Assembly: GCA_938743325.2 (NCBI GenBank)
Contig: OW568896.1
Coordinates: forward strand, 1-64,000
Source of the DNA: Pycnococcus provasolii
Taxonomy: Eukaryota; Chlorophyta; Pseudoscourfieldiophyceae; Pseudoscourfieldiales; Pycnococcaceae
Direction: 5' to 3'
Length of the DNA: 64,000 nucleotides
This document shows, piece after piece, positions 47,301 through 56,809 of this stretch. The translations under genes were made by a program, and so were the position numbers. Numbering within the stretch: the stretch's first letter is position 1; each line of letters opens with the position of its first letter. The notes under the pieces were generated by a model. It saw nothing but the letters and a program-made list of their open reading frames with translations, was not told where the DNA came from and made no database searches.

Positions 47301-49616
47301 TTAAAATGTCTCATCGACGTCACTCGTATCCAGAAGCGTGAAGTTTGTCATTTCACCAACCTCGAGGAAGTCGATGCCTGAACTTCCTCGAGATTGGTCC
47401 ATGCCGCCACCACCAAGGTAGTCCACCTCAGATACCAGCGAAACTCCTCGCCTGGCGATATCACCTCCATCATTCAGCTGAAATTGCGGTGTTGTGACGA
47501 GATCGGACAGCGCTGATTTCGCGAGCTCAGACAAGGCCGCCTTGGGGTTCGCAAGCAGCCCAAATGTCGCACCCATAGATGCCATGAGCGGATCAGACGC
47601 ACCGCCACCACCACGACCACCTCCGAAATTGTACTCCACAAGACGCACATTCGCCGGCTCGCCCTCCACCTTGCTTCGGAATCCTGCAAGAGACGCCGCC
47701 TCCTGTGCCGCCTCCTCGATGCCGCCTATCGCGTCCACGAGACCTTTCGACAGCGCTTCTGCACCAGTCCACACGCGTCCTTGCGCAAGCTTCTCCATCT
47801 CCTCGATTGACATGCCGCGAGACTCTGCAGCCTTGTCACGGAACGACGCGTACGATCGACCCGCGTTCTTCTCGAAGTACTCGCGCTCCTCGTCCGTGAA
47901 TGAACGCTCGTCGGACCCCACCTGCGCGAATCGACCGATGCTCAGCGTTTCCTTGCCGTACCCGATGCGATCGTAGAGGCTCGCGAGGTTGAATTTGCCA
48001 GTCACCACGCCAATGGATCCCGTCAGCGTGAGCGGATACGCGAAGATTTTCTCGCATGCCATGCTCATGTAGTAGCCTCCGCTAGCCGCAAGGTCTCCCA
48101 TCGACGCGACCACAGGCTTGACTCGGCGCAGGCTGCGAATTTCGCGCCACATCAGGTCACTCGCGAGCGCGTCTCCACCTGGCGAATCCACGCGAAGCAC
48201 GACAGCTTTGATGCTCTTGTCACGGCGCACCTGGCGAAGCACGCGAATGACGTCGCCCGACTTGATGCCGTCATCTGAGCTCCGCCCGGGAATGCTGGGA
48301 CCAGATTTCGTGCTCCCACGGGAGATGCCGCCTGATGCGCGGATCACAGCCACGGTCGCCGGCATGTTCGCCGCATTTTTCTCCTTGCCTTTCTTCTCGT
48401 CGGCATCCTTGTCGGACGCCGTCTCCGCCTCCGCCTTCATGAGCTCTATTTCAGCCTTCGTGGGCTTGCCCGAGTTGATTCCGACCGCCGATGGCTTCGT
48501 ACGCAGGTACTTCGTCGCGCTCACCGCACGCATCTCCCAAGGACGTCCTGCGGTGCGACTTGCCACAATCTGGCGCACCTCCTCCTTGTACGCGATGCGA
48601 TCGATCCACCCCGCCTCTTGCAGCTGCGCGGCTGTGGTCAGCCCACTGCTCAGCAAGTTCTCGATATCCTCGCGCGGCTTTCCGCGACTTTCGCACACGT
48701 CGCGGCTCCAGACGGAGTAGATGTTCCCGACGAGATTGCCGAGCACCTCGCGCTGCGCGTCGCTCATGTCCTTGCGCATGATCTGGTCGCCGGCGCTTTT
48801 GTACTTTCCAATTCTCTGCACCTGCGGCTCGACGCCAACCTTCTCCAGCACGCCCCCGAGAAACGTGCCGCTGACGCTAAGTCCCGTGAGGCTGACGTAC
48901 GCGCTTGGTGGGCACACAACCTCCTCGCACGCGGCGGCGACGTAGTACTCGCGCTCGCCACCAGCTTCCAGGTACGCGACTGTGAACTTGCCGGCATCGC
49001 GCACAAGCTGAATGCACCTTCTCAGCTCCGTGAGTTTGGCCCAGCCTGCGGCGACGCCCTCGACTTGAAGCACGACACCTGTGATGCGCGGGTCTTTGGC
49101 CGCCATTTTGAGCGCGAGAGACACCTCAGGGAGGCTGATGGGTTGGCTATTTTTCTGGAATCGCGTTCGCGGCTTGTCGCTGAGCGCTCCCGTGACGTCG
49201 ATGACGACGGCACTTCCACGCGGCACGTGTTTCCACCCAGGGACCATGGCAAGCAGGAAGTCGTTGGGCTCGTTGTCTCTCGAGAGAGGTGTTGCGATGG
49301 TTTGCGCGAATGCCGACGCATTTTCTGGCGTGGGAATCACCGCGGGGTTGCTGAAGTGGTGATGCTTGGCAGATGACGTTGACGTCACCTCCTCTGATGC
49401 TGTCGTCGAAGCAGCAGCAGCAGGAGGAGTCTGCTCCTCTAAAACTGTAGTTGTGGTTGAAGATCCCTGGATAGATTTCGATTTATTTTTCTTGAAAGCG
49501 TCAAAGAGTGCCAGTGACTTAAAAGCACGACGAGATCGACGAGATCGACGTATGGAAGCGAAGGGTCCCCCTGAAGAGGGGGAGGGGGGAGCACGTATCA
49601 GAGAAGACATGGACAT
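47301..49616 (-). CDS. Signal peptide peptidase SppA (protease IV), plastid type, 771 aa
   Basis: The start is the ATG at 49616 (MSMSSLIRAPPS), followed by a Ser/Arg-rich transit-peptide-like lead. Two S49 peptidase domains are present. The N-terminal one supplies the general-base Lys in RIGKYKSAGDQ (about 270). The C-terminal one supplies the nucleophile Ser in GDLAASGGYYMSM (about 508), after VVLRVDSPGGDALAS. This Lys/Ser dyad split between two domains is the long SppA form of E. coli and of plant thylakoid SPPA, which is light-induced. It degrades cleaved signal peptides and membrane protein fragments. It lies tail to tail with the preceding gene, 71 bp apart. Confidence 0.93.
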   Translation of the reverse strand: MSMSSLIRAPPSPSSGGPFASIRRSRRSRRAFKSLALFDAFKKNKSKSIQGSSTTTTVLEEQTPPAAAASTTASEEVTSTSSAKHHHFSNPAVIPTPENASAFAQTIATPLSRDNEPNDFLLAMVPGWKHVPRGSAVVIDVTGALSDKPRTRFQKNSQPISLPEVSLALKMAAKDPRITGVVLQVEGVAAGWAKLTELRRCIQLVRDAGKFTVAYLEAGGEREYYVAAACEEVVCPPSAYVSLTGLSVSGTFLGGVLEKVGVEPQVQRIGKYKSAGDQIMRKDMSDAQREVLGNLVGNIYSVWSRDVCESRGKPREDIENLLSSGLTTAAQLQEAGWIDRIAYKEEVRQIVASRTAGRPWEMRAVSATKYLRTKPSAVGINSGKPTKAEIELMKAEAETASDKDADEKKGKEKNAANMPATVAVIRASGGISRGSTKSGPSIPGRSSDDGIKSGDVIRVLRQVRRDKSIKAVVLRVDSPGGDALASDLMWREIRSLRRVKPVVASMGDLAASGGYYMSMACEKIFAYPLTLTGSIGVVTGKFNLASLYDRIGYGKETLSIGRFAQVGSDERSFTDEEREYFEKNAGRSYASFRDKAAESRGMSIEEMEKLAQGRVWTGAEALSKGLVDAIGGIEEAAQEAASLAGFRSKVEGEPANVRLVEYNFGGGRGGGGASDPLMASMGATFGLLANPKAALSELAKSALSDLVTTPQFQLNDGGDIARRGVSLVSEVDYLGGGGMDQSRGSSGIDFLEVGEMTNFTLLDTSDVDETF

Positions 49617-50107
49617 GATCACGTTTCTGATCAGGATTCCGCAAGGGAAGTGCTGCAGTGACTGACGTTTCTGATCAGCCGTCGCTGAAAATGACGGTGT
49701 GAAAATGATGAACTGAGGAGCCCCAGGGGGGAGAAAACCAAAGGAGTGGTTCACAGGGAAAGGAAGAAAACAAAAGACCTAATAAGGTTTTTAAAGAGGG
49801 AAGCGGAGAAAACCTTCCCGGAAATCACCAAGGAAATGGTCCACCTCTAGAATAAATTAAAAATAACATAGAGGGCGTTCGGAACCTTCTTCCCCTGAGA
49901 TGAGTTTGTGTGGCTCACAATCCCTCCCCGGATATTATTTTAGTTTTGTTTAGTTCCCAGCACGTGTTCAGGCTCTTTCCTGTTTCTTTCCCCCCACGAG
50001 CACACTTTTGAGCACGAGCACAACCACCACACGTGAGTGAGGGATCATCACAACAACGACAAGTTTCTAAGTTTTTTTCGTCCTTATAGCGCAAATCTGT
50101 ATCTGTG
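49617..50107. promoter_or_regulatory. Divergent leader between SppA and the TIC62-like gene
   Basis: About 490 bp separate two plastid-protein genes transcribed away from each other. It has GGGGGAGGGG and AAAGGAAG purine runs near the SppA side and TTTTAGTTTTGTTTAG near 49940. A shared regulatory region is possible. Confidence 0.4.
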
Positions 50108-51535
50108 ATGTTAGCACATTGCAAGCAGCCCTTGTTCAGTTCTCCTGCTTTTAGTAAGAAAGTAACAGCTCATCCTTTTGCTTTTGGGGGTAAGACTTCT
50201 TTTGGCAGATCGAGAAGATGCACGACTTCTTCTTCATCATCGGCATCGGCATCAGATCAGGAGACTTCTTCGTCGTCAGCAGCTCAGAACAAGAAAACCG
50301 TGCTTGTCGTCGGCGCGACGGGAAGGACGGGTATGCGTGTTGTCAGACTGCTCTCGCAAAACTCCAACCTTGACGTCGTGTGCGCTGGACGATCCGTAGA
50401 CGCCATGCGAAACGCTGTCGACAACGACGAAGGAGTCGCGTCGCAGAACGTCGCGCCCGCGGACGCCAACAGGATCTCGTACGTCGCCGTCGACGTCGTC
50501 GGGGACTCGCACGCGCACATAGCTGAGCAGATCAAGGCGCGCAACGTCGACGTCGTTATCAGCTGCATAGGCGCACCCGAGTCGAAGCCTCTCGACATCA
50601 GCGCGCCGAGCGCAATCGACGGCGACGGAAACGTCAAGCTCGTCGAGGCGGCCGTGTCCGCCGGAAACGTATCCAAGTTCGTCATGGTCTCGAGCCTAGG
50701 CACAGGCCGATTTGGTATGCCCGCGAGTGCGCTCAACCTCTTCTGGGGATGCCTCACGCACAAGAGGCGTGCCGAGCTCGCTCTCGAGCAGAGCGACCTC
50801 GACTTCACCATCGTTCGTCCTGGCGGCATGGAGCGACCGACGGATGACCACGACGATGACCACGCCATACGTGTGCGCCCTGCGGACTCGACGTTCGGTG
50901 GAACCGTTTCACGTCTTCAGGTGGCACGCCTCGTCTCCGACATTGTCGCACTGCCGGCGGAATCCGAACGTGTGGGTAAGCGCAAGGTTCTCGAGGTGAT
51001 TGCTGAGGCGAATGCACCTCGCGTTCCGGCGGAAGCTCTGCTGGAGCCCATCCCATCAGTGCCCAGAACCGCCGGCGCGGGCAATACAGCTGAGGAGATG
51101 GACGCGAAGTACGCGTACAAGTCCAGCGACGACAATGCTCTTCTTCCGTTCATTGACGCGATGGCGCCTTGGAGTGGTGCTGGTCCGGAGCTCGCGAATG
51201 GCCGCGCGGCGATGGTTGGTGCGCTCGCCCTTCTGTTTAGCGAGTTTGCAAACAGGACGACCGCCGTGCTTCCGAACGCACTCGCGCACCCTCTGCTTCC
51301 GCTCGCCGTCGCGCTGAGCGTGTCAGCCGCGACTATGCCCCCCTTGATGAAGGGTGCCACACCGGGGTACCCCGGCATCGAGGCTGGCGCGGCGGCGGAG
51401 CGTCTGAACGGCCGGCTCGCGATGGCGGCGATGGCCGTGGCTGTTTGGGTGGAGCTCGTCGGCGTCGGCATCGGCGCTCACGACGGCGGCGTCGTCGCGT
51501 GGGCTGAGACGTTCTTGCACAGCACAGGCAATTGA
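50108..51535 (+). CDS. TIC62-like NAD(P)-binding protein fused to two chlorophyll-binding-type helices, 475 aa
   Basis: The start is the ATG at 50108 (MLAHCKQPLFSS) with a Ser-rich transit peptide. The extended-SDR Rossmann domain begins TVLVVGATGRTGMRVV (about 62). It follows TIC62 closely: VISCIGAPES, SSLGTGRFGMP, LNLFWG, KRRAELALEQS, IVRPGGMERPTD and FGGTVSRLQVA. In plants TIC62 tethers ferredoxin-NADP reductase to thylakoids and the Tic complex through a C-terminal Ser/Pro repeat. Here that tail is absent. Instead there are two hydrophobic helices with the ExxNGR motif of light-harvesting-like proteins: ELANGRAAMVGALALLF (about 361) and ERLNGRLAMAAMAVAVW (about 430). The product should be thylakoid-anchored and may bind chlorophyll. 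Both motifs are complete. Confidence 0.88.
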   Translation: MLAHCKQPLFSSPAFSKKVTAHPFAFGGKTSFGRSRRCTTSSSSSASASDQETSSSSAAQNKKTVLVVGATGRTGMRVVRLLSQNSNLDVVCAGRSVDAMRNAVDNDEGVASQNVAPADANRISYVAVDVVGDSHAHIAEQIKARNVDVVISCIGAPESKPLDISAPSAIDGDGNVKLVEAAVSAGNVSKFVMVSSLGTGRFGMPASALNLFWGCLTHKRRAELALEQSDLDFTIVRPGGMERPTDDHDDDHAIRVRPADSTFGGTVSRLQVARLVSDIVALPAESERVGKRKVLEVIAEANAPRVPAEALLEPIPSVPRTAGAGNTAEEMDAKYAYKSSDDNALLPFIDAMAPWSGAGPELANGRAAMVGALALLFSEFANRTTAVLPNALAHPLLPLAVALSVSAATMPPLMKGATPGYPGIEAGAAAERLNGRLAMAAMAVAVWVELVGVGIGAHDGGVVAWAETFLHSTGN

Positions 51536-52535
51536 TGTTTGATTTTTGATTTGTTTTTTGATGAGAGTAAGAGTAAGATAACACAAATGAATGATTCTTT
51601 TTCTAGTAGTATTACCAATTTTAGGTTTTAAAATTTACATATGTAAGAGATGCCTTTCCTGAATGAAGTTGACTGCTCACCACCAAGGAAGGAAGGAAGG
51701 CAGTCCACCAGGCACCACCAGTCCACCAGCAGATACGAGTACAAGACAGACACTAGTACTACTAGGTGAAGACCGACACACATACTGTAATGAAAGCAAA
51801 CACTGCTTAAGGTAGTACTACCAGCTGAGCTGTAAAACTAACAGGCATACATGTGTAGAATCATCGTTTATCATACGATAGTAACTTAGTTTGGTACTAC
51901 GATACGAGTGTGACACCAAGCAATACCAACTACAGGTACATGTGCTAAAGCAGCAGGAGGATGTGTGACGGCAGTCGAGACCTTAAGGTGTTACTCAAAA
52001 ACCCCAATGAAACAAGTACATAGAACTGCAGATTAGACTACATGTAACCTTAAAGGTTTACATAGCACTAGTCTTTTTTTCCCTACCTTTAGGGTACAGT
52101 AAGCATACTGTATTACTGTCCGGAGGTTTGTTAGAAACGTATCCAGGGAAATCAGCACCTGGTGTGATATCTGATTCGACCAAAAAGAGGGTTCACACTT
52201 CACACAGCTGCGAGTGCGAGTGCGAGTGCGAGACACAGACAGGCAAGACAGTAGGGGATAAACGGCCGCAGCTCCCTACCCCTAACCCTAAGCCGCAGAG
52301 AGAGGTGAGACCACAGGCAACAGGTGACAGACCACAGGAGAGCAGAGGAGAGCGTTCCCAGTAAAGTTTTAAGGGGATGCCATCATCGGACAACACAGAT
52401 GGCAACCGTGCGGGGATCCATCCATGCATTGTCTCGCTCATGGAAACCAATCTTTTTTGGAAACACATCCATCCTCAAATCCCTTCGAAGTCTCGCGCCT
52501 CCTTTTTTTATCCTGGCCTCAATCAGAAGAATATA
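51536..52535. other. 1-kb intergenic stretch without a supported gene
   Basis: It holds the AT-rich 3' flank of the TIC62-like gene, GGAAGGAAGG and (TAGTAC)-type short repeats (51685-51830), a (GAGTGC)n microsatellite (52208-52231), and CCCTACCCCTAACCCTAAG (52275-52294), a telomere-like trace. No credible frame or RNA gene was seen. Confidence 0.5.
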
Positions 52536-53677
52536 ATGCCTCCGAAGATGAAGATGCGCGCCATGGCCTCCTCAGGCTCTTCGTTCCTGGGATCCAGTCT
52601 TTCAGCTCTTGTGATGTTATCCGGAATCTTAGCAGTAGTAGTTGTACCGATGCTATCAGTGGTGGTGGTGGATGCTCGTCCTGTTCCTCCTCAGGCTCTA
52701 AACGCTTCTCCGGGTTCCCGGGGGGGGTTATTAAGTGTGCAAGCTCACTTAGCTCCTTTTACGTCCTCCTCATCCTTGGTTCGTTTCTCACTCTCTCTTA
52801 AGACTTGACTTAAGTATATCTTTCGTCCCTTAACTCACACTTACACTTGTTTCATCTCATATCCACAAAACAATCTTAGGAGGTGTCTTTGCGATCTCTG
52901 CTCCAAGAGGTTGGGGACGAAGCCGAAGAAGAGGAGTTGGACGCGTCAGAGGATGTCGAGGAGTCGGAAGTCGAAGAGGAGAACGAAGCGGACGCAGACG
53001 AAGCGGAGGAAGAAGTCACCGCGGAAGAGGAGGCGGCGGCGGAGGAAGAGGAGACCGCGGGTAACGGTGCGGGTGACTTCGAGGAGGCGGAGGCGGAAGC
53101 GGAGGCGGAGGAGGAGACGGAAGAAGCGCGCAGGCGTAGGGCTCTCACGGAGGTGGACGACGAAGCGACCGCCGAAGAGGAGGCGGCGGCTGAGGAGGTG
53201 GAGCACACCGAGGAACACCCCGCCGGCGAAGAGGACGAAGGTGGACACCACGGACACGGACACGGACACGGACACCACCACAGGCGCCACAGGCGCACGA
53301 ACCACCGCCACCACGACGACGAGCACGAAGAGGCTGAAGAGGGCCACGGTGACGACGCCGTGGAAGCGGTACACGACGACGAAGCTCCGGCGGCTGAGGC
53401 TGACGAGCACGTCGACGAGGAGGATGCGCCAGCTCACTCGGACGAGGAGGAGGAGCACGTCGAGGACGAGGGACGCTCGGAGGCGGAGGCGGAGGCGGAG
53501 GCTGATGCGATGGAAGAGGAGGCGCACCTCGAGGAGGGGACGGAGCACGCTGACGCCGACGCCGACGCCGACGCTGACGCTGACGCTGATGCCGACGCCG
53601 ACGCCGGCGCTGAAGTCGACGCTGGCGAGGAGGAGGAGGCTGAGGTGGATCACGTCGAGGATGCTGAGGTGGAGTAA
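52536..53677 (+). CDS. Spliced acidic His-rich secretory protein, 346 aa
   Basis: Exon 1 is 52536-52778 and exon 2 is 52880-53677; the 101-bp intron (GTTCGT donor, CTTAG acceptor) keeps phase 0. The donor is weak, so its exact place is less sure than the acceptor. Exon 1 encodes a basic start and hydrophobic core (LSALVMLSGILAVVVVPML), a signal peptide or anchor. Exon 2 encodes a highly acidic chain (EE/EA/DE runs), a His block (HHGHGHGHGHHHRRHRR) near the middle and a (DA)n run near the end. There are almost no hydrophobic residues, so it is intrinsically disordered. Such composition suits calcium or transition-metal binding in the secretory path or wall. No ER retention signal (it ends AEVE). 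Confidence 0.6.
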
Positions 53678-53967
53678 AAGGAGGAAGGATGAGTCTCTTT
53701 TTTTGTCCCTTTCTTTTTTTGTGCGTGTGTGTGAGTGAGTCTAGGTGAGTGAGCGTGGGCAGTATTATAGCAAAACTTTTTTGAATCATGAACAGGTATG
53801 TAACCGAAGAAAAACGTTACACAAGTACAACACATACGAACAAAAAAAAGGCGATTTTACCAGATGATTCAAAGGATAGAAAAACAATGATCGTTTGAAT
53901 ATGGGCGATTGAAAACGGACTTCAGAGTTTTCAATTGAAAACAAAACCAAAAAAAAAAGACCTAACC
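53678..53967. other. Convergent spacer, AT-rich
   Basis: T- and GTGA-rich 3' flanks lie between the acidic-protein gene and the minus-strand poly-Q/P gene. No gene is seen. Confidence 0.5.
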
Positions 53968-55998
53968 TTAAGGTGCAGCAGGCGGCGGCGGCGGCGGCGG
54001 GGCCCGTGGAGAGGAGCACTCCGTTCGCGAGTCTTGCAATAAATGCAAATAATTGCCAGTTGTCGGCTCGTCATCCGGATGATTGCGTTCGCGTCGCCAT
54101 GCAGCACACGGACGACACATGCATCCACAGCGATGGTGGACGATGCCCCACCTGTTGCGCACCGCAAGGCCGCCGCGTCCATTGGGAACTGCAGGCTGTC
54201 CTCGCGATCCAGGTCGCGTCTGACCAAGAGGGTTGGGTTCAAGGCTGACCGTCGAATTTGATATCGTCGTCGCCCCTGTGGTTGTAGTTGTGGTGCCAAC
54301 CTTCTTATGCGGGTGGCCTGTGCGACGCTTCTTTGGAACGTGAACAGATGCGCTGTCGTCGAATGGAAGAACGCTTTGCTGCGTCTTACCGAGCAGTGTG
54401 ATGAGGGCCGTCGCAGCGTCGTTGAGTTCTTCGCCACAATCCTCCCTTTCACCGACGACGATGTTGTCGTTGTTGCTGTTCCCCCCGGCTGCTTCTTCTG
54501 CCACTGCGGAGGATGCTGCCGCCCCAATTGAGCTTTTTAAATCCAAAGACTCGTCACAAGCCTTGCGCTTCTTGGAACGTGCCACCGGCACTGGAGGCGG
54601 AGGAGGAGGTGGTGCCTGGTGAATTTGATGTCCCCAATTGTACCACCTGCTCGGCGCCTTCTGCGAGCTCTGCTTCGATTTCGACGGCGATGTTGATACC
54701 AGCGGAGGTGGTGGTGGCGCAGCCATCATCATCCTGCTTGTGTCGGTGGTGGTGGTGGTTGTCGGATTCGCCGGATTCGCCGCCGCCGTAGCAGCTTGGT
54801 GGTGGAGTGCCATGTAAAGGTCCACACCCAGATGCGCGAGATTGTTGTTGTCACCAGCAGCATCAGCCGAAGCATCGAGTTGTTGTTGTTGTTGTTGGAT
54901 CCGCTGCTTCTGGTGATGGTGGTAGAGCAAAGCTTGCAAGTACATCATCTGCTGCTGCCTCCAATCGATCTGGTGGTTGGTGAGGTTGGCGGCGGACGAC
55001 GACGCTGTTGGCTGCTGCTGCTGCTGCAGACCATGATTCACCGTTGGCACGGGCAAGAAGAAGAGACCACCGTATTGCTGCGGAACTTGGTTGTTGTTGT
55101 TGTTGTTGTAATGCGGACCTGTGGCGAGTGTTGGTGCTGCGTGCTGGAGGTGCTCATCATGCTGCTCCTTTTGAAAGACAGGCACTGGTGTTGGCTTTGT
55201 GACGAATGATGAGGTTGTTTGCGGCAGTGGTGCTCCCCACGGATCTTGTTGAACGGCGACAAACTTGCTCAGTTTGTCTTGTGGAACGGCGACAAACTGC
55301 TGCTGCTGCTGATGTTGCTGTTGCGGATGATGATTCCACTCAACTTCTTCCTTCGTCGGTGGCGGTGGAGGAGGTGGTGGAGGCGGTGGCGGTGGTGGAG
55401 GTGCTGCTGCTGCCGATGTCTTCGAGAGGTGGTGGTGTTGAAGAAGACTTTGAGACAGGCTCTCGAGTATCGTCGTGTTCTTCTTCAGAGTGGGTAGTGA
55501 GAAGAAGTTCTTCTCACTCACCGACACCACTTCCTTCGTCGTCGTCGTTTCGTTCTCCACCAGAGGATACCTGTGCGTTTGAAGTGCTTCTGACGAATGA
55601 TCCGGCTCAACCACATCTGGAATTCGTCGACTGCTCCCGAAGTGCGGCGGACTGCTTCCCGCATCGACGTCGTCATGATGATGTTCTTGTTCGAGTGCTT
55701 GTAGCTTCAGCATGTCGTGTCTTTTTTTCAAGTTCGTGAGGAGACCTGTGAGCATGGTTTGTTGGTGGTGTCCTGAGGCATCCTCCACCATATGACCCAC
55801 CAAAGGCATAATATCTGCTTCTGCTGCTGGAGAAGGAGGAGCGCCATCCTCCTCCTCATCAGAAGAGCGCGCCGTTGTGACGATGCACGCATCCGCGGCA
55901 TCCGCCATTGGCAACATAGCAGTAGTGCTGTTGTGAGGAACTGCTGCTGCCGTCCTGAGGGCAGCAGCTTGTGAGGGCGCGACGGAAAACGGCGACAT
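53968..55998 (-). CDS. Low-complexity poly-Q/poly-P probable nuclear protein, 676 aa
   Basis: The start is the ATG at 55998 (MSPFSVAPSQAA). The chain is full of homopolymer runs: a 15-Pro stretch, several Gln runs, and His, Asn and Thr runs. Basic nuclear-signal-like clusters occur (RSKKRKACDE and VPKKRRTGHPHKK). Near the end come RCGCMCRPCAAWRRER with four Cys, then Pro/Ala. This looks like a transcription regulator with disordered activation regions, but no DNA-binding domain is certain. Another minus frame overlaps the 3' end, so a small intron or different terminus there is possible. Confidence 0.5.
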   Translation of the reverse strand: MSPFSVAPSQAAALRTAAAVPHNSTTAMLPMADAADACIVTTARSSDEEEDGAPPSPAAEADIMPLVGHMVEDASGHHQQTMLTGLLTNLKKRHDMLKLQALEQEHHHDDVDAGSSPPHFGSSRRIPDVVEPDHSSEALQTHRYPLVENETTTTKEVVSVSEKNFFSLPTLKKNTTILESLSQSLLQHHHLSKTSAAAAPPPPPPPPPPPPPPPTKEEVEWNHHPQQQHQQQQQFVAVPQDKLSKFVAVQQDPWGAPLPQTTSSFVTKPTPVPVFQKEQHDEHLQHAAPTLATGPHYNNNNNNQVPQQYGGLFFLPVPTVNHGLQQQQQPTASSSAANLTNHQIDWRQQQMMYLQALLYHHHQKQRIQQQQQQLDASADAAGDNNNLAHLGVDLYMALHHQAATAAANPANPTTTTTTDTSRMMMAAPPPPPLVSTSPSKSKQSSQKAPSRWYNWGHQIHQAPPPPPPPVPVARSKKRKACDESLDLKSSIGAAASSAVAEEAAGGNSNNDNIVVGEREDCGEELNDAATALITLLGKTQQSVLPFDDSASVHVPKKRRTGHPHKKVGTTTTTTGATTISNSTVSLEPNPLGQTRPGSRGQPAVPNGRGGLAVRNRWGIVHHRCGCMCRPCAAWRRERNHPDDEPTTGNYLHLLQDSRTECSSPRAPPPPPPPAAP

Positions 55999-56809
55999 AA
56001 CAAACTTCTTCTTCAGGAGTGAGTGAGTGAAGAATGAGAAAAAAAACGCCCGGCCAAGTGAAAAATACGACGAAAGGAACAACGGGCGGGTCCACTCAAT
56101 GAGTCACACTACCAAACAACCACGCCTTTGATTTTACACTTAAAAAAACTGTTGTTCAAAATTTATCACCAAACAACGGGGGGACCCACTCAAACTCTCC
56201 GACCAAATTTCAGGAAGGATGAGAAAATGCCGACCTGACCATAAGGATGTGAGTGACATTATCCGTACTACTTCGAGAGAGAGGCCGGCCGTCGCCCAAG
56301 GCCAAAAACCAATTATAATTAGGCGGGGAGGGAGGCGGGGAGGAAGGAGGGAGGGAGGGTAAATAAATACCGTTGTGTTTGTGAGAAAAAAAAAACCCAC
56401 CCATTTCCCCGAGGTTGGCTCACCCAAGAAGTCCCGTTGTGATTCTCGAGGGGGAATTAACACTGCAAAAGGCTGAAAGGGTGAAATTCGTGTGAGACTT
56501 GGAATTTTTTATTTCTCAGTTCCCGGGCGAAAAAAACGTCGACTCAGCACCACGCTTCGCGCGGGAAAAGTCCGGACGGGAAAACTCAAATTTCCATACT
56601 ACTCCAGTCAGTTCGGGTTTGGCCGTTTGGGCTACCTGCCCCAACCCCTATCCCTTTATGCTGGGTTGACGGTTGACCCCAAACAAACCCCCAACTGGGA
56701 GTGTTTACACACGATTACCGTCATTAATCTTTTATCTCGTACTTCTTTTAGTGATGAAATTTCACTTCCTCCCGGCTCTAAATTGCCCAATCTTGCTTGA
56801 GTAATAATA
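55999..56809. other. Divergent intergenic region
   Basis: It lies between the poly-Q/P gene (minus) and the gene at 56810 (plus). It has a (GGGAGGGAGG) purine block (56327-56358), poly-A (56389-56396), and CCAACCCCTATCCC. Frames of about 60-110 codons here are not convincing. Confidence 0.5.

Noticed and set aside
48618-49376. 252-codon plus-strand frame opposite SppA
   Set aside because: Antisense shadow of a clear protease gene.
52946-53653. Val/Leu-rich minus-strand frame opposite the acidic protein
   Set aside because: It arises from GAG/GAC repeats read in reverse and would be an implausible all-hydrophobic protein.
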